Source: Agriotes lineatus (taxonomy: Eukaryota > Arthropoda > Insecta > Coleoptera > Elateridae). Taken from it: DNA of 64,000 bases. The stretch lies in NCBI GenBank assembly GCA_940337035.1, contig OW679197.1, forward strand, positions 41,546,466 to 41,610,465, written 5' to 3'. Both the position numbers and the translations under genes were made by a program. Positions 40,859 through 52,870 of the stretch are shown here, piece by piece; position 1 is the stretch's first letter; each line of letters begins with the position of its first letter. The notes under the pieces were generated by a model. That model did no database searches, had not been told where the DNA came from, and saw only the letters and a program-made list of their open reading frames with translations.

Positions 40859-42790
40859 TTATTTCATAGAATTTATGGAGCTTTGTCGAGACAAAAAACG
40901 TCCATTGTTTAAGATAATGTGATCAGTAGTTCCGAATCTTGAAAATATCTTCCTATAACTTTTAATAGTTTTACTAGATGTGATGGATTTCATGGTATCT
41001 ACTTCAAGCCATTTTGACATTGTATCGACTTTCAATGGATTGACATGGAACTTTTGGTGGATTATTTGCATGAGTTTTGACTGGTCTTACATTTTTCCAC
41101 AGAATCCTAGATGCCCTTATCAAATGTTCAGCCACCAACCATAGCTCCAAGCCCACAGTTTCGTGGCTACTATGCCTGTACGATTAGTATGTAATAACTC
41201 AAAAATCTTTTTTGTGGAATTTCCGGTGCTATCAATCGATTTCCCCAAAGGAAACAATTTTTATGGATCTAAATTTTAGTTTTCGTACATTGGAACGGTT
41301 TATATTCTTTAGGAAGTTTGGTGTTTGGCCATTGGTGCAAAATCCAATAAAGTACTTCAAGATTTCTCCCTTTTGTATATACTTCCGGATTTGCGGTTGG
41401 AATCGGGATATTTTGTGATTCTAATAATAATATTCCTCCTAAAGATGTCATCTCTTCGTTGTCGGTTGCGATTTATTGTTGTTGGTATTGTGGCAGCCAG
41501 CTCAAGCGATTGACATTAGCCTTTTTTTTTTTTATTCAAATTTAAGCATCTTCAGAGATAAGATCGCTGATATTGGCTTCTTGGGTGATAAAGTATTGAA
41601 GATGTCGATGATCTGCGATAATTGTAAGTTCTATCCCCGCAACGTATTGGCCGAGCTTCTTAACTCCTGGAAAAGTAGCCGAAGGTTCATTGTCGATCTG
41701 TGTGTAGTTTCTCTTGGACTCCGCGTTTGCGAGGCCAATAAGCAAACGGTTTTTCTACCTATTTTTCTGCATAAATCTGATCGCTGTAAATCTTTTAATT
41801 TGATAAAGACGATCTCCAGCCTTGGTCTTTAACTAGTAGACTATGCAGTGGTTTTGCTATATTTGGTCGATCGCTCTCCAATCGATTGTAAACATTTATT
41901 TTCCCCAAGAATTAAGAACACTTCTTTGTTTATAAGTCTAGAAGCTTCTTTAATTGGTCCCATTCTCTTATCTCCAATAATATACTGCAAAAACTTGATT
42001 TCCTTTAGTCCTAACTCATTTGTGCTTCTTTGCAGTAGGTTATTATCATGATTGGTCTAATTGTTCTCGTGCACAATGATGTCAGCAAGGTAGACCTTTG
42101 GTCTTGGTATGGAAGCCAATAATGCATTAATGGTTCTCTAAAAAAGACTTGGTGCAATTAAAATTCCGAATGGTAATCGGTTCACTCGAAACAACCCTTT
42201 ATGTGTATTAATTGTCAGGACTTTTTACGCTTGCAAGAAATATAGTTTTGAAATAACGTGGCCGGTGTCGAAAGGGTATTCATCTCTATAAGTATAGGTA
42301 AAAGATACGAGTTTTTTGCAATGTTTTGTTAACCGTACTTCGGTAGACACCACGCAACCTAAAACATCACTTTTTCTCGACGTAAACAATGGGATTTCCA
42401 ACTCAGAATAATCAGGTGTGTCCAAAATTCCTTGTGAAACTGCACTAGTTGCTTCTTCTTCCACGACTGGTTTTAATGCAAAAGGAACGTGTTTGCTTTT
42501 CAGAAAAACTGGAGACGCATCTTCTGTCAACTGTAACTTGATTGAATCTCAGAAGGATTCGCCTAATTTGCCTCTAAGAACTATTGGGTAATGTTAAAAT
42601 AATTCTAAAAAATGTGGCACTGTTCTTTGGGTACTGCTAGCGATGCTGTGCATTCCATTTGTTGCAATACCCAAATCTTCAAACCAGTATCTTTTTGACA
42701 GGTCACATTCTCCGCTATCTAAAACTACAACTTTTAAGTTTTTGTGTACTGCTTTTACTGCACTATGTAACACAAAAGACATTGGGACAG
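40859..42790 (-). pseudogene. Ty3/gypsy pol remnant, standard RT-RH-IN order
   Basis: Read leftward on the minus strand: a protease-RT linker (LDSGECDLSKRYWFEDLGI, 42594-42782), the RT start (HVPFALKPVVEEE, YSELEIPLF; 42225-42530), an RT active site YLADII near 42090-42110 where the family has YLDD, RNase H (LGQYVAGIELTIIADHRHL; 41542-41745), a linker (WILHQWPNTKLPKEYKPF; 41269-41451), and integrase (WLEVDTMKSITSSKTI, then IILNNGRF where S/T-D-N-G is expected; 40859-41071). Stops and frameshifts occur between all blocks, and both catalytic changes confirm it is dead. No LTRs were found. It is an ordinary-order relative against which the 14039-21104 element stands out. Confidence 0.85.
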
Positions 42791-44269
42791 TTAATATGGT
42801 CTGTTGTGAATGTGTACTTTAATACGTATAGTTGCTAGGTTATCCTAACTTAATTGCCAACTTATTTGGAATCAAATTGTTAAATGTAATTATTTAAAGC
42901 CGCGTTTAAACTAATTAGATGATGCTAAAATTTCTATCAATGGTCGTCTCAGCTTGTTTTGCCTTGGATAGTACCTTTACAACAATTTCCTGAAATATTG
43001 ATTATTTGTTTCGTCTACGTTTGCAGGTTCCACGATGCTTTTTTAATCTCAAAGATTTTGTTTTATTTTTTCTCACGCTTGTTTCTTGATAATTGATCGA
43101 ACTGCACTCGAGTCTACTTCCATATGAAATTAATGATTTTCTATGTATTATTGTCGTCGTTGTGAATAGACTTATTACTGATGTTTGACACTAGCCGCTG
43201 CTGTTTCCTTTTTTTATTTGTTGTCAGTTATAGCCTTTCTTCCGTAGCAGCTCATACACTCCATATGGTTATACCCAGCGTGTTACGGTAAATTGTTGAA
43301 CTTTGCGTCCTCATCTATTGGGTTACTGCATAAACAAGTAGCGTTTCTATTACATTTTGAAATTAATTTTTAAATAAACAAGATATGTAAACTAATCAGT
43401 TTCTACCACATTGTTTACGATTAACTTCTATTGTTCTAGCAGTTTTTCGATTCCACGCCTGTAGAAATCTGATGGTCCCCACTGTCGGCGGATCGTTGCA
43501 TTTCTGACCAATTTAATTAGGGAATTCTGTCCACGCCATATCGGCGGATCCAACGCTGGCTGACCTATTTTTGGCACGTGTCCAAAATCACCCTGGGCCA
43601 CAAGTATGGAGCCCCATTCCGGCCCCTTGCAATTAGTCGTGGAAGCATCCATGGTATGACCTTGACCCTAGCGACTCGCATTGAAAACATCTGTTATCCA
43701 CGGCCCTCTTGAACATCAGCTACATGAATTTCATAGCACCCAGAAAGGGACCCGATAAGGAACACACATACAGGTAAAACTTTCCCTTTAATTAATATTT
43801 ACTGGCGACTAGTGATCGGATGTTCCGAGCTCCACTCATGCATTTTGTGTTTGAAATTTCGTCGTAAGCGGGATATACAATTCGCCGCGCGAACTTTGTA
43901 CCCGACTGCATCAAACGTTTCCTCCCTATCCACGCAGCAGACACCGCTGCCAGATTGTCTTGTAACTTTTTGTCTTATTTTAATGTGTGCGATAAATGAA
44001 GTCGCTGTACTGAAAATTTTGTAAGTTTTAAATTTATGCGTTTTATGAGGTGTCTCTTTACTTTGCCGCCTATATTTTAATCACAGGTGATTTGTACCAT
44101 ATAGTATTGAATTTGTCATTATACTGTGATACCAGCCTTCTGGGTTTGATTTTGTTACTGCTACCTGTTCGTGATTTGAGCTTTCTTTTCAGGAAATTGT
44201 GCTACTTGAGTTTACGAATCCTCGTTGAATGCCTGGATACACTTAGCGTTAATTGGTAAAGATTCGTTG
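42791..44269. other. No supported gene
   Basis: A minus-strand open frame at 43428-43652 ends in a segment (DFYRRGIEKLLEQ) that loosely recalls the C-terminus of mariner transposases. The rest of it does not, so I do not call it. Confidence 0.4.
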
Positions 44270-45110
44270 ACGCCCTTTTGGAATTTAATCATTTGCGAGT
44301 ATTTAAAGAGGTACACGCCGTCTTCCTGACTAGCCGGCCGACAATTGTATCCAAGTAGTCGTAAAGTTTGGTTTTCATCCGACGAATCATTTTGATGCTA
44401 ACAAAGATTCCACAGATATTGATGAATAGAGAACGACAAAGCTGACATCTGATGAAACAGGATCGGGGAAATAGGGCGGATGTAGAAGAACTTTCCAACA
44501 CAGCTCTTGAATAGAATTTCTTATAATGTTAGCAGTATGCTAATGGACATTCTGCTGAAAAAATGCTTGAAGGGCATTTCCTCGAAAGCAATTCATGGTA
44601 GGTGACGCCTTTTCGTCCCACCTGATACACCAAATTACCTTACATAGATGGACATCAGCTTTTGCCCAGAGAGTTGCTTGTTTGTTAAAACTCAGTCATT
44701 CGTGTCTGCAGTTGTACTTGTTGATGTAATGGCACCATTGTCTGTAGCCTGTAACAATTTGGTACAAAAACGGTCAACGCTGTTGATGAGCTAAACCAAA
44801 AAGGTACAAATCACGGTACGTTAATATTTGCTGTTCTCGCTCAAAACATTCAATTTGCATTTACCCAATTATTGAACTTTGACCATAGAATGCAATTGTC
44901 GTACAATGGTTAGTTGGTTAGAATTCATCATATTATCCAATTTTCGAAATGATTGACCGGAACATCGTTGAAGCGTTTGAACGGTCTTCATCAAAGCCGG
45001 TGGTGTTGGTGGCGAATCTTTTATGTCAAAATGGCCACATCTGAGAGATGAAAACAATTTTCGTACCGTACCTTCCGGCACAAGAGCAGAAATAGATCGA
45101 CCGGCCTCCT
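44270..45110 (-). pseudogene. Degenerate mariner transposase
   Basis: Minus-strand pieces in family order: an N-terminal segment with KLFSSLRCGHFDIKDSP (44869-45081) and SNQLTIVRQLHSM (helix-turn-helix region), then KVIWCIRWDEK (near 44610-44640), then WKVLLHPPYFPD (near 44470-44500; the family has HPPYSPDLAPSD). Numerous stops and frameshifts. The last block keeps the HPPYxPD context, but the following SD is displaced. I could not find clear inverted terminal repeats. Confidence 0.75.
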
Positions 45111-46369
45111 ATGGCTTACCTGCTCGGTTATATTAAAACAAAAGGATGTGTATACCCTGTTTACTCCATTTGTGATTCTGAGCAGACCTTGAATGTGAAT
45201 ATTTTTACCAGTGCATCAAATAATATTTAGTTAGATTATTTCCCGCATCTCTTATTATCCAATCAACTGCCATGATTCTCCAAAATTCAACCAATCACAT
45301 GTTTTTATAGTGGCAAAAAATCAAAATTTTCGCTTGGGATTTTATCAAAGCTAACTTTGATAAATTCCCTCGCCTTCGGCTCGGAAATTTTATCAAGTTA
45401 GTTTGTCTTGTGACATTGCCAAAACAAAATACTTTCGTAAAACATTTTTACCCGCAAAATCATTTGTCTTTAATACATTATTACTGAAAAAACTACTAAT
45501 GTCAAAATGTCATTGACTCTCCCCGGTATCCTATTTGAACTAGTTTGGATTACTAACAGTTACTATGTTGATAAATGGCACTTTCGTTTACGGTTACATA
45601 CCCGAAAGGTTTTTAGTGTAATTGGCATCCAATGGCTTGGGCGTGTAACAAACCATCGCCGCCAGTAACATGCTTACTTTGTTAGTACGTTTCTTTAATA
45701 AATAAATAGATAGAATTCGTATACCATTTGATTGCAGAGCCCCTTTTCAACGTATAGAAATAGGTAAATTAGACTGAAGTACGAAGCTCAAGCACGTAGA
45801 AGCAATATTATATCTGAAAATACGAGAACTATCAAACTGAAATTGAAGTAAATTCTCCCACCTGCAGCTGCTGCATGAAACATTTATATAAGTGATAACC
45901 TGTTCTCTGCGCTTCCTGTTTAAGGATTACCTGCAAAAGTAAATTATTTATCGTTTTTAAAATCGTTATTACATTTTCTTTGATAAATGTGTCTTAAAAA
46001 AGCTTGTCAACTTTATACTAAGTAACTCTTAAACGACCTTTCATTCAAATGAATGAAAGTCCGGCTCTCTTTTTGCTACTGCATATTCATAATGAGCTTG
46101 TTTTTAAATGTACAAAACGTTTTATTTTATTATTAAGATTTCTCTCGCTTTTCTCGGAAAGCAACTTGAGAATTTCTCAAGGAGAGCGGAATTTTACATT
46201 CAGGCCTTTAAAATTCAGGCGTTTAGGTAAGTGTTCGTGTTGCATAAAAGCTTTTAAACCGACTTGAACAAGACATTTTGTAATGAAAAACTCCCTTTTT
46301 AAGATGAGAATAAAAATTAGAATATTTTTATGCTATTTTACTACTAGTACTGTTGCGATCATGTTAGCA
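45111..46369. other. No supported gene; one hairpin
   Basis: A hairpin-like stretch at 45325-45415 (TTTTATCAAAGCTAACTTTG, then GATAAATTCCCTCG and a second TTTTATCAAG) may be an old foldback element. An open frame at 46049-46267 has no recognised domain. Confidence 0.45.
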
Positions 46370-46489
46370 TTTTAAACAACATAAGCAAATCAGATTTTAT
46401 AAACCAAAACAATCAATAAATATCGTCTTATTATTCAGACATGTTTTAATATCCCTGCGCTAATTGCACAATATATTAGTTAATACAAG
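46370..46489 (+). repeat. Dispersed repeat family E, copy 1
   Basis: Shares AAACAATCAATAAAT and ATTCAGACATGTTTTA in the same order and spacing with 59205-59330. Short and non-coding; probably part of a larger old repeat. Confidence 0.6.
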
Positions 46490-46884
46490 CAATCCAGTGA
46501 GACAAATGTCTCATTTAAAAAAACAAAAAAGACCGTTTTTCAAATAGAACGCGTATTAAATAAAAACTGTACCCAGACCTGGAAGGTGTCAAAGTGGTTG
46601 CCTAACCGATCGACGTTTTAAGGCGCAGAGGGTCGCAGCTCCGTTTGGCTGCTGAAACATTTTTATTTAATACGCGTTCTATTTGAAAAGCGGTCTTTTT
46701 TGTGATTTCTCGAAAACCGGAAGTGTCACGTGACTGAAATTCGGTTCCTGAGCTGACATGACCATTCCAAACATATAACTTTCATAACTTTTTTCTCTAT
46801 CTCTTACGGTTTGGCTGCTGAAACAGCGTCCCGGACGGACGGACGGACGGACAAGTCTATTAGATAAAGGATAGTGAATACAGA
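46490..46884 (+). repeat. Dispersed repeat family C, copy 2, with internal partial duplication
   Basis: Inverse-orientation homolog of 22180-22440. ACGCGTATTAAATAAAAA occurs near 46550 and its complement TTTTTATTTAATACGCGT near 46660, so the segment between (~110 bp) is an insertion or rearrangement absent from copy 1. It ends in a (GGAC)4-5 tract (46830-46852) and GTCTATTAGATAAAGGATAG. Confidence 0.7.
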
Positions 46885-47650
46885 TCAGTATCATTATTAT
46901 AGTATAGTGGTGACTCCCGACTAAAAGACTTCAATTTTCATCAGTACCTGAGTTTCTAAGTTGGATATCTACCAACATCACTCCAGTCTACCTCACTGTA
47001 ACCCCTTTCAGATAACTCTTCAAACCATTCTGAGCCTCTGCCTGAACCAATCTACCTCCACCAATATATCTACCATTTCGTGCCTATCGCTGACCATCGG
47101 CCACGTAAATCTCAGAACTCAAAACTATGGTTTTTAATTTGTTCCTTTAAAAAGTTATCATAGAGATCCAACACAAATTGAACTTACCGTAGTTAATTCA
47201 TCTGATATCGATTTATACTTTATGTTATTATTTGACCGTTACTTCCTTCAAACACACTTCCAAGATGAGAATACAAAGTTTAACTTGAATGTTTTGAGTT
47301 TCCCTATGGAAGCTATATAAGTAAAATTGGCGACTTAAAACGCCCATATGTCATACGAAAGAAACGGTTGACAGCTTGTTGCGTGGGAAGAACTTCGAAA
47401 AAACCTCCATTACTATTAAACAATGTCAAAAATTTAATGACAGGCCCATCGAACTGTGATTTGAACTACAGAAACTGTGTATGGTGTTACACCGTTGAAC
47501 GCTCTAACAATTAATATCACCAACATAACCAATTACCATCATAGTACTGTGCAAGGCAAGTCAGATAGTGAATTGTGATTACCCAAAAATGCTCCCGTGC
47601 CCACGGGGCCTGCTAACTAATCTCCGGCATCGGGCGGTAGGTTAATACTA
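46885..47650. other. No gene seen
   Basis: No open frame with coherent composition and no repeat boundary. Confidence 0.5.
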
Positions 47651-47949
47651 AACTGAATATAACAAAGAGCATATAATGAGAAGAGGCGCAGCGATATAGG
47701 TTTCAACGTACATAGGTTGTTAAATGTGTTGCATACTCACTTTTCAGGAGTTTATTTACAGAAAGCAAACGTCCTTTCCGCAAAGAGCATTCTTTGCTTT
47801 TGGGTTTTTCTACCTGGAACAAACTGGTCACTCCAGCGCGATGTTGCCACATCGTTGCCGCGTTCTAAGAAGGGTAGCACGATACACCTAAACACGGTAT
47901 GTCAGCTAATTCGCCCTAAAACTGACTTGGCCGCCCATGACATCATCTA

Positions 47950-48690
47950 CGAGCCGTTCGTTTGAAGTTGAATTTATTATCGCAATACGTACGAACGTAA
48001 CAACGTGTTTCTATTATTCGTTTTTGACATGTATTATTCTTAATGAAATTATTGTTAATCTCCACAATGTAGTGGCAATTGCAAGTCATATGGGCCCCAG
48101 TAATAGAAAATTATTATCGGAGTTTGGAATTGGCTACGAAAAAACTTGTTTTTTTTTTGACATCCAAGTAATAATTCTTTAAATATTTATGTGTTTGCAG
48201 ATGTAACGCATCTCATAAAACTTGGTCGCAACCATATTTTATATTCGAGATTAATTGTTGATAATTTAATAATTAATAAGCTTGGTTTTGAAGTTTTGCT
48301 AGTTTCTGAATTAACGCTTACCCACAAACTTAGCCGGTATTATTTACATGTTAAAGGGTCCCAGAGACAAAAAGTACGGCCAGCTGTTCAATTATTATGC
48401 AATTGCGTTGCAAAAGCCATTGCGTATTTAGGAAGAAATGAACATTTACCGTTAAATTATCCTTGGGAAAAAATTTCAAACGTAATGCAAACATTTAATG
48501 ATTGCTTCGATATAATGAATTCAAGGTCAAATTTATAGAGTCTCTAAAAAATAGTTTTATTAGCATTGATTTAGATAAGCAAGTAGATACTATAAACAAG
48601 ACATCGCAGTTAGTTCAATTAATTAATAAGAGTAGGCAAACACCGGTCACTTCTACATTTTTAAAAGGTCATATTAATATCAAACAGTAG
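47950..48690 (+). pseudogene. P-element/THAP9-type transposase fragment
   Basis: The first block reads LNEIIVNLHNVVAIASHMGPSNRKLLSEFG, then meets a run of ten Ts (48151-48160) where the frame slips. The next block (48191-48538, whose frame in fact starts upstream of its first Met) reads FADVTHLIKLGRNHI, VDNLIINK, HVKGSQRQKVRPAVQLL and YPWEKISNVMQTFNDCFDIMNS. A second slip near 48520 leads into ESLKNSFISIDLDKQ (to 48690). In P-type transposases an Asp precedes MGPSN and another begins the D-x-x-H-L-x-K motif. Here the first is His and the second is kept. The THAP domain and the C-terminal catalytic Glu region were not found. Confidence 0.72.
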
Positions 48691-49005
48691 TCTAATTATT
48701 TCAATATGTAAATAGCCACTACAAAGTAGAATATCTAATAACTAGTACAATTAATCAAGATGTTATCGATTTTTTTCCTTATATACGTGGCATCGGTGGT
48801 TCATATTAGGGAAGTATTTATGGCTAACCCAAAAGCAAAGAAAAGAGTACATATTTTATCCAGAAGTACAATTTGTCTCGGTTCTCGTATACGTATATAT
48901 TTATAGATATTGACCTATCCGTTCTAGCGAGTTTTCTTGTATTCGTAACACTTTTTCATTAAAACATATCATTGGCCAACTTTTTGTATAACTGTTGTGG
49001 GAATA
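48691..49005. other. AT-rich DNA downstream of the P-type fragment
   Basis: Nothing recognised. Confidence 0.45.
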
Positions 49006-49145
49006 GTTATTTAACCAACAAGTGTGTTAATGAAGGCAATTAATAATCGAAACTGTTTAAAGCACGAACGAGCGATAGCGAGTGAATGCCTTTAATAGTT
49101 GAGATTATTAATCGCCCATTAACAAACGAGTTGATTACAATTTTT
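49006..49145 (+). repeat. Dispersed hairpin family D, copy 2
   Basis: GTTATTTAACCAACAAGTGTGTTAAT and the following AATTAATAATCGA match the reverse complement of 30541-30623, the end of the composite insertion in the left palindrome arm. Here ~40 extra bases (GCACGAACGAGCGATAGCGA in the loop) are inserted between the arms. Confidence 0.65.
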
Positions 49146-51895
49146 TTTCGTTGGCCACAAAATTTTTTTTGTGGCGAAAAATTTGATTAATGCAACTAAC
49201 CTCCATGCAAAATATCATCAAAACGTCAAAATCACAAAAACAGTTAATTAATGAAAAAGAGTGTATTAATCAAAAACAGTGTATCAATGACATCTATTAA
49301 TCCATCCTTTTTTAGGAATTAACAAGCGGTCATTAATGTGAGCTGTCATTTCATATTTGACAAACAATAAAAAATCTGACATAACAATCAAAACCATCAC
49401 AACTGCTTTTGCCCAGTTTGTGCACTTAAAAATACAAGCAAAATATATCATAGTATTGTTCCAATTTCTAAGGCGCCGACTGTACATGTTATTTATTGCA
49501 TAGTGATCTCTTGTAACTCAAAATTGTGTCGAAAAGGACTTCCGAATTTTCAACTGTCAAATTGACAATTCACAATTTCAATAAAATAAATAGTTTTAAA
49601 AAAAATTTTGTTTTTTCAAGATTTTGCGTTAAAAAAGTGTTACCTTCTTCAGGATTTTTCGATAAAAAAGACTACTTTTATGTAATGGCACACAATTATC
49701 TTATTCTAGATTACTGTTTAAATTTACAGAGTCATAAATAAACATTTCCTGTCCATTTAAACGCGTGGGCGAGACAAGGGCAGCGCTGCTCTTTCAACCC
49801 CAAGCATTGTATGCAAGACAGCACAGCTTGACCTCAATAGGGTCCAGCCGCTTACTATAAACCCTTTAACAGATTTTAAATGCTCTTAACTTTATAATAT
49901 AAATCCACAAATCGCAAACGTGGCAACGCATATTTCGCGCTATTTCGCATTATAATGTGTGTTATTTTGTTTTGCGTTTGCAATTACAAAGAAATAGGTA
50001 TGCAAACAAAAACCACGATAAAAACAAATAATTGCTATATTTCAAAGCAACCAACGGTTACTTGATGCAAACGTATTAGGAATTATGTGCTTATAAAATC
50101 GGCTAAGAGACAATGAGAAATTTTGTCTACCTGCGTTTTGTACCCAAGTTAAGTTCGAAGGTTGTGTTAACTTGGCAACATCGCAGTCATCGCACTTCAG
50201 TTTAAACCAACGAATTCTAGAATCATGGTTTTGCTCCGAGTTGTTTAACTGGGATCCCTCCCGTCAGAGGGATAAGACCTGAGAGCCTAGCGGGCGGGAG
50301 CTTTTAAGCTATACGCTAATACTGCCCAGCGCTGAATCTCTTCTCATTATATGCTCTTTGATATAACTAAATACAGGCGCCACCAATTTAAATAAGCAAC
50401 AAATCGCAAATCTAATTGGAAAATTTTCTGATAAAAGTTACATTAACTTGCAATGAAGATGAAATCTCAACAGTTGTTGCCACTATAATATGCAAACAAA
50501 CTGATAACCTATACTTTGTTAAGGTAAAAACAAGACAAATGTAGCATAAATAAATTAAAATATATATTGCTGTGATATCCTTTATGCTACGGTACACGTA
50601 ATTAAAATTTAAAATTACTTATTTGCTTTGCTTTGAACAGATATCCTTTCCTTTAGAATTTATTTGAAACCTGCCTTTAGCGCGAATAATTTATTTATTT
50701 GGGAACACGGAGCGAAGTTTTCACATGCAAGAAAATTAAATGCGTATCGAAAAACAAGACAACTTGGTTTTAATGGTTGATCTTTTTCAACTCCCATTTT
50801 TGACAGATTGAATATTATTGTAGAGGTCAACAATTACAAATTTATATTCGCGAGCTAAAAGAACACACTTTGAAGCAACTGTGTAAAATTTATGCAAAGC
50901 ACAACACGCAGGCACCAAACACCACAGACCACAGACAATTAACAACTGTTTAATTCAAGCACGTGACACATACACAACACAAGTATTTGACAAATGTTAC
51001 ATCAAATCAAAACAACTTTAGCTAAACTTCAAATGAATGCGCAGTGGGGCGACGTTCCCCGTTGAATTGAATTAGCGAAATCTTCGTAACTTCAGAGCGA
51101 CTTCGATTTATAGCTTTGGAAAACAAAAGAATACCACCGCCTGATATTGGTCTAAATTGACGTAGGACGTCCAAAATAATATGAACAATTTTCTGTCCAT
51201 AATTTCAAAAATGCATGAATTAGTTACACACAGACCTTAGGTCTAAACGCAAACCTAATTGCACCATTGTTTCTAGCGCATTTCGAAGTATATATGTCAC
51301 GAATTTAACATCTCTACGCACTCGTGTCATATTGAACCGTTTTCAACACCCACAGGGCTGTGCCCCATACCAAACACGGATAAACTACTGGAAAAGTGTT
51401 TCCACACCCTTGCTGCACTTGTGTTTATGGTATCTATCCAGAGGCAATTTTATTTACAAAGATCTGTGCCACCGCCAAATGTGACAACCGCGACCTGCAC
51501 TCTCGCCTAAAATTACAAGAGTCCAAGAGCTCAGCAAGTGGATTAAGTTTCAAAAATGTCCAAAAATATCTCGTTCAAATATGTGTCTGTCCCACAGCCT
51601 GCACGGACCTTTCTATGGAGGACATTCGTTGTTCACTCTGGCGTTGTGAGCACATTTTTAATTGTTATGGGTCTACGGCTAGACGTGAATTTTTCGAATA
51701 AACGCTTACATTTTAAACCAGAATGAAAGACAGTTGCTGTGTGTTATAGAGAACGAGTACGAATGTTTTTCCCTCGTTATTTAGCGATTGCGAGCTTCTT
51801 AGCGCCCTTCGGAGAGAGCAACAAGTTACTGGGGTTGTGGTTCCGCCTGCGCGGCACTTCGGGGTTGCGGAGGCGGCGTTGCGTTTGTTTAATGT
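49146..51895. other. About 2.7 kb, no supported gene
   Basis: Open frames at 49284-49487 (minus), 49526-49741 and 51396-51701 (plus) lack recognisable domains. A GC-richer stretch at 51780-51890 precedes the hAT MITE. Confidence 0.45.
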
Positions 51896-51903
51896 GTAAT
51901 AAG
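51896..51903 (+). repeat. 8-bp target site duplication, left
   Basis: GTAATAAG; repeated at 52567-52574. Confidence 0.88.
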
Positions 51904-52566
51904 TAGAGTCCGTCAAAATATTCCCGTATTTTTTCAAAATATAGCATAGCAAAATGGCATTTCTTTTTTCAAAATACGGCATATAAAATGGCATTTATTT
52001 CAAAATAAAGCATAAAAAATGGTAAGTATTTATTTCAAAAAGTTGCAATTTTAGAAAAAAATTTACCAGTAATATTAAAAATCCCACAACACAAGTACAA
52101 AAAACAAAGTGATCTGATAAAAACCACGGGCAAAAGGCAAATAAGTGGAACGTAGGTATCCTAGGTGCATTGAAGGGAAGGGGGAGAGCGCGGGGTTGTT
52201 GTTGACGAGTGGACGTAACGGGATACTTACCTGAGCGTTGAGGCGCGCGACGAGTGGTCACCCACGCCTCGGGTCATCGACCTTAGTACCTGGCACTTAC
52301 CAAAACTGCATGTCTATTTTAAAATTTGTAAGCCCTTTTGTTGTGAATTAGCCACATAATATTGATTTTGATTGAAATATAGCATTAAAATATGGCATTT
52401 ATTCAAAATATAGCATTTGTCACGAAAAAGGGCATTTTATAGCATTTATGGCACCAACAAATGTTGTTCATTCCACCTCTTACTACGTGAAACGCTTAAA
52501 TACGAAATCTGGCCCTAAAGGGGCCTACAGTAAGAAACATGGCAAAATGGCATTTGACTGACTCTA
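51904..52566 (+). mobile_element. hAT-type non-autonomous element with ATAGCATTT/ATGGCATTT subterminal repeats
   Basis: A 663-bp element. The left end is TAGAGTCCGTCAAA and the right end, read inward, TAGAGTCAGTCAAA, with one mismatch in 14. Perfect 8-bp direct repeats GTAATAAG flank it. The motif ATAGCAT/ATGGCATTT recurs about ten times within ~120 bp of each end, as expected for transposase-binding repeats in hAT elements. The minus-strand open frame at 51995-52261 reads through the repeats and shows no domain, so it is not called. Confidence 0.9.
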
Positions 52567-52574
52567 GTAATAAG
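52567..52574 (+). repeat. 8-bp target site duplication, right
   Basis: GTAATAAG, identical to 51896-51903. Confidence 0.88.
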
Positions 52575-52659
52575 CGGTATACGTTTGTCTTGAGCAAGAA
52601 TTTGAGTTAGTTTACGCGCTAGTCTTTTAGCATTGTTTGTATCGTAGTCAGTTGTAATG

Positions 52660-52870
52660 CAACAAGCTGGCATTACAATATGGTGCCACTGTTTTCCTTT
52701 GTCGTCATAGATTTAGCCGGTAACAAACGGTCGGCCCGGATTTTATGCTGTGGCAAACTGGCGCGTTGTCGTCGTTACCGTTTTGTCTCGTAACAAACTG
52801 GCAGCCCAACGTGGTGCCATATTGGTTGTCGTAGAGGCGTTTTTATCCCGTAACAGATTCAACTGGTACG
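52660..52870 (+). repeat. Degenerate GTAACAAACTGGC repeats, retroelement leader-like
   Basis: A phrase like GTAACAAACTGGC(A/G)GCCCAACG occurs about three to four times (near 52710, 52745, 52790 and 52848) with variable spacing. It resembles LTR-end plus primer-binding-site text of LTR retrotransposons (GTAACA, then TGGC..CCCAACGTGG). It may be a decayed or tandemly repeated leader. No LTR pair was found. Confidence 0.35.

Larger units (their letters stand above)
47651..50378 (+). mobile_element. Possible P-superfamily element bounded by inverted repeats
   Basis: An inverted pair lies at about 47651-47690 and 50335-50378 (shared CAAAGAGCATATAATGAGAA). Between them are a P-type transposase pseudogene (47950-48690) and a long AT-rich 3' part with hairpins. 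The inverted pair could be the element's ends or an unrelated flanking repeat; no target duplication was found. Confidence 0.45.

Noticed and set aside
43428..43652. Mariner transposase C-terminus on the minus strand
   Set aside because: Only about a dozen residues resemble the family; the rest of the frame does not.
51995..52261. 88-codon minus-strand open frame inside the hAT element
   Set aside because: It reads through the subterminal repeats and has no domain; non-autonomous hAT elements do not need it.
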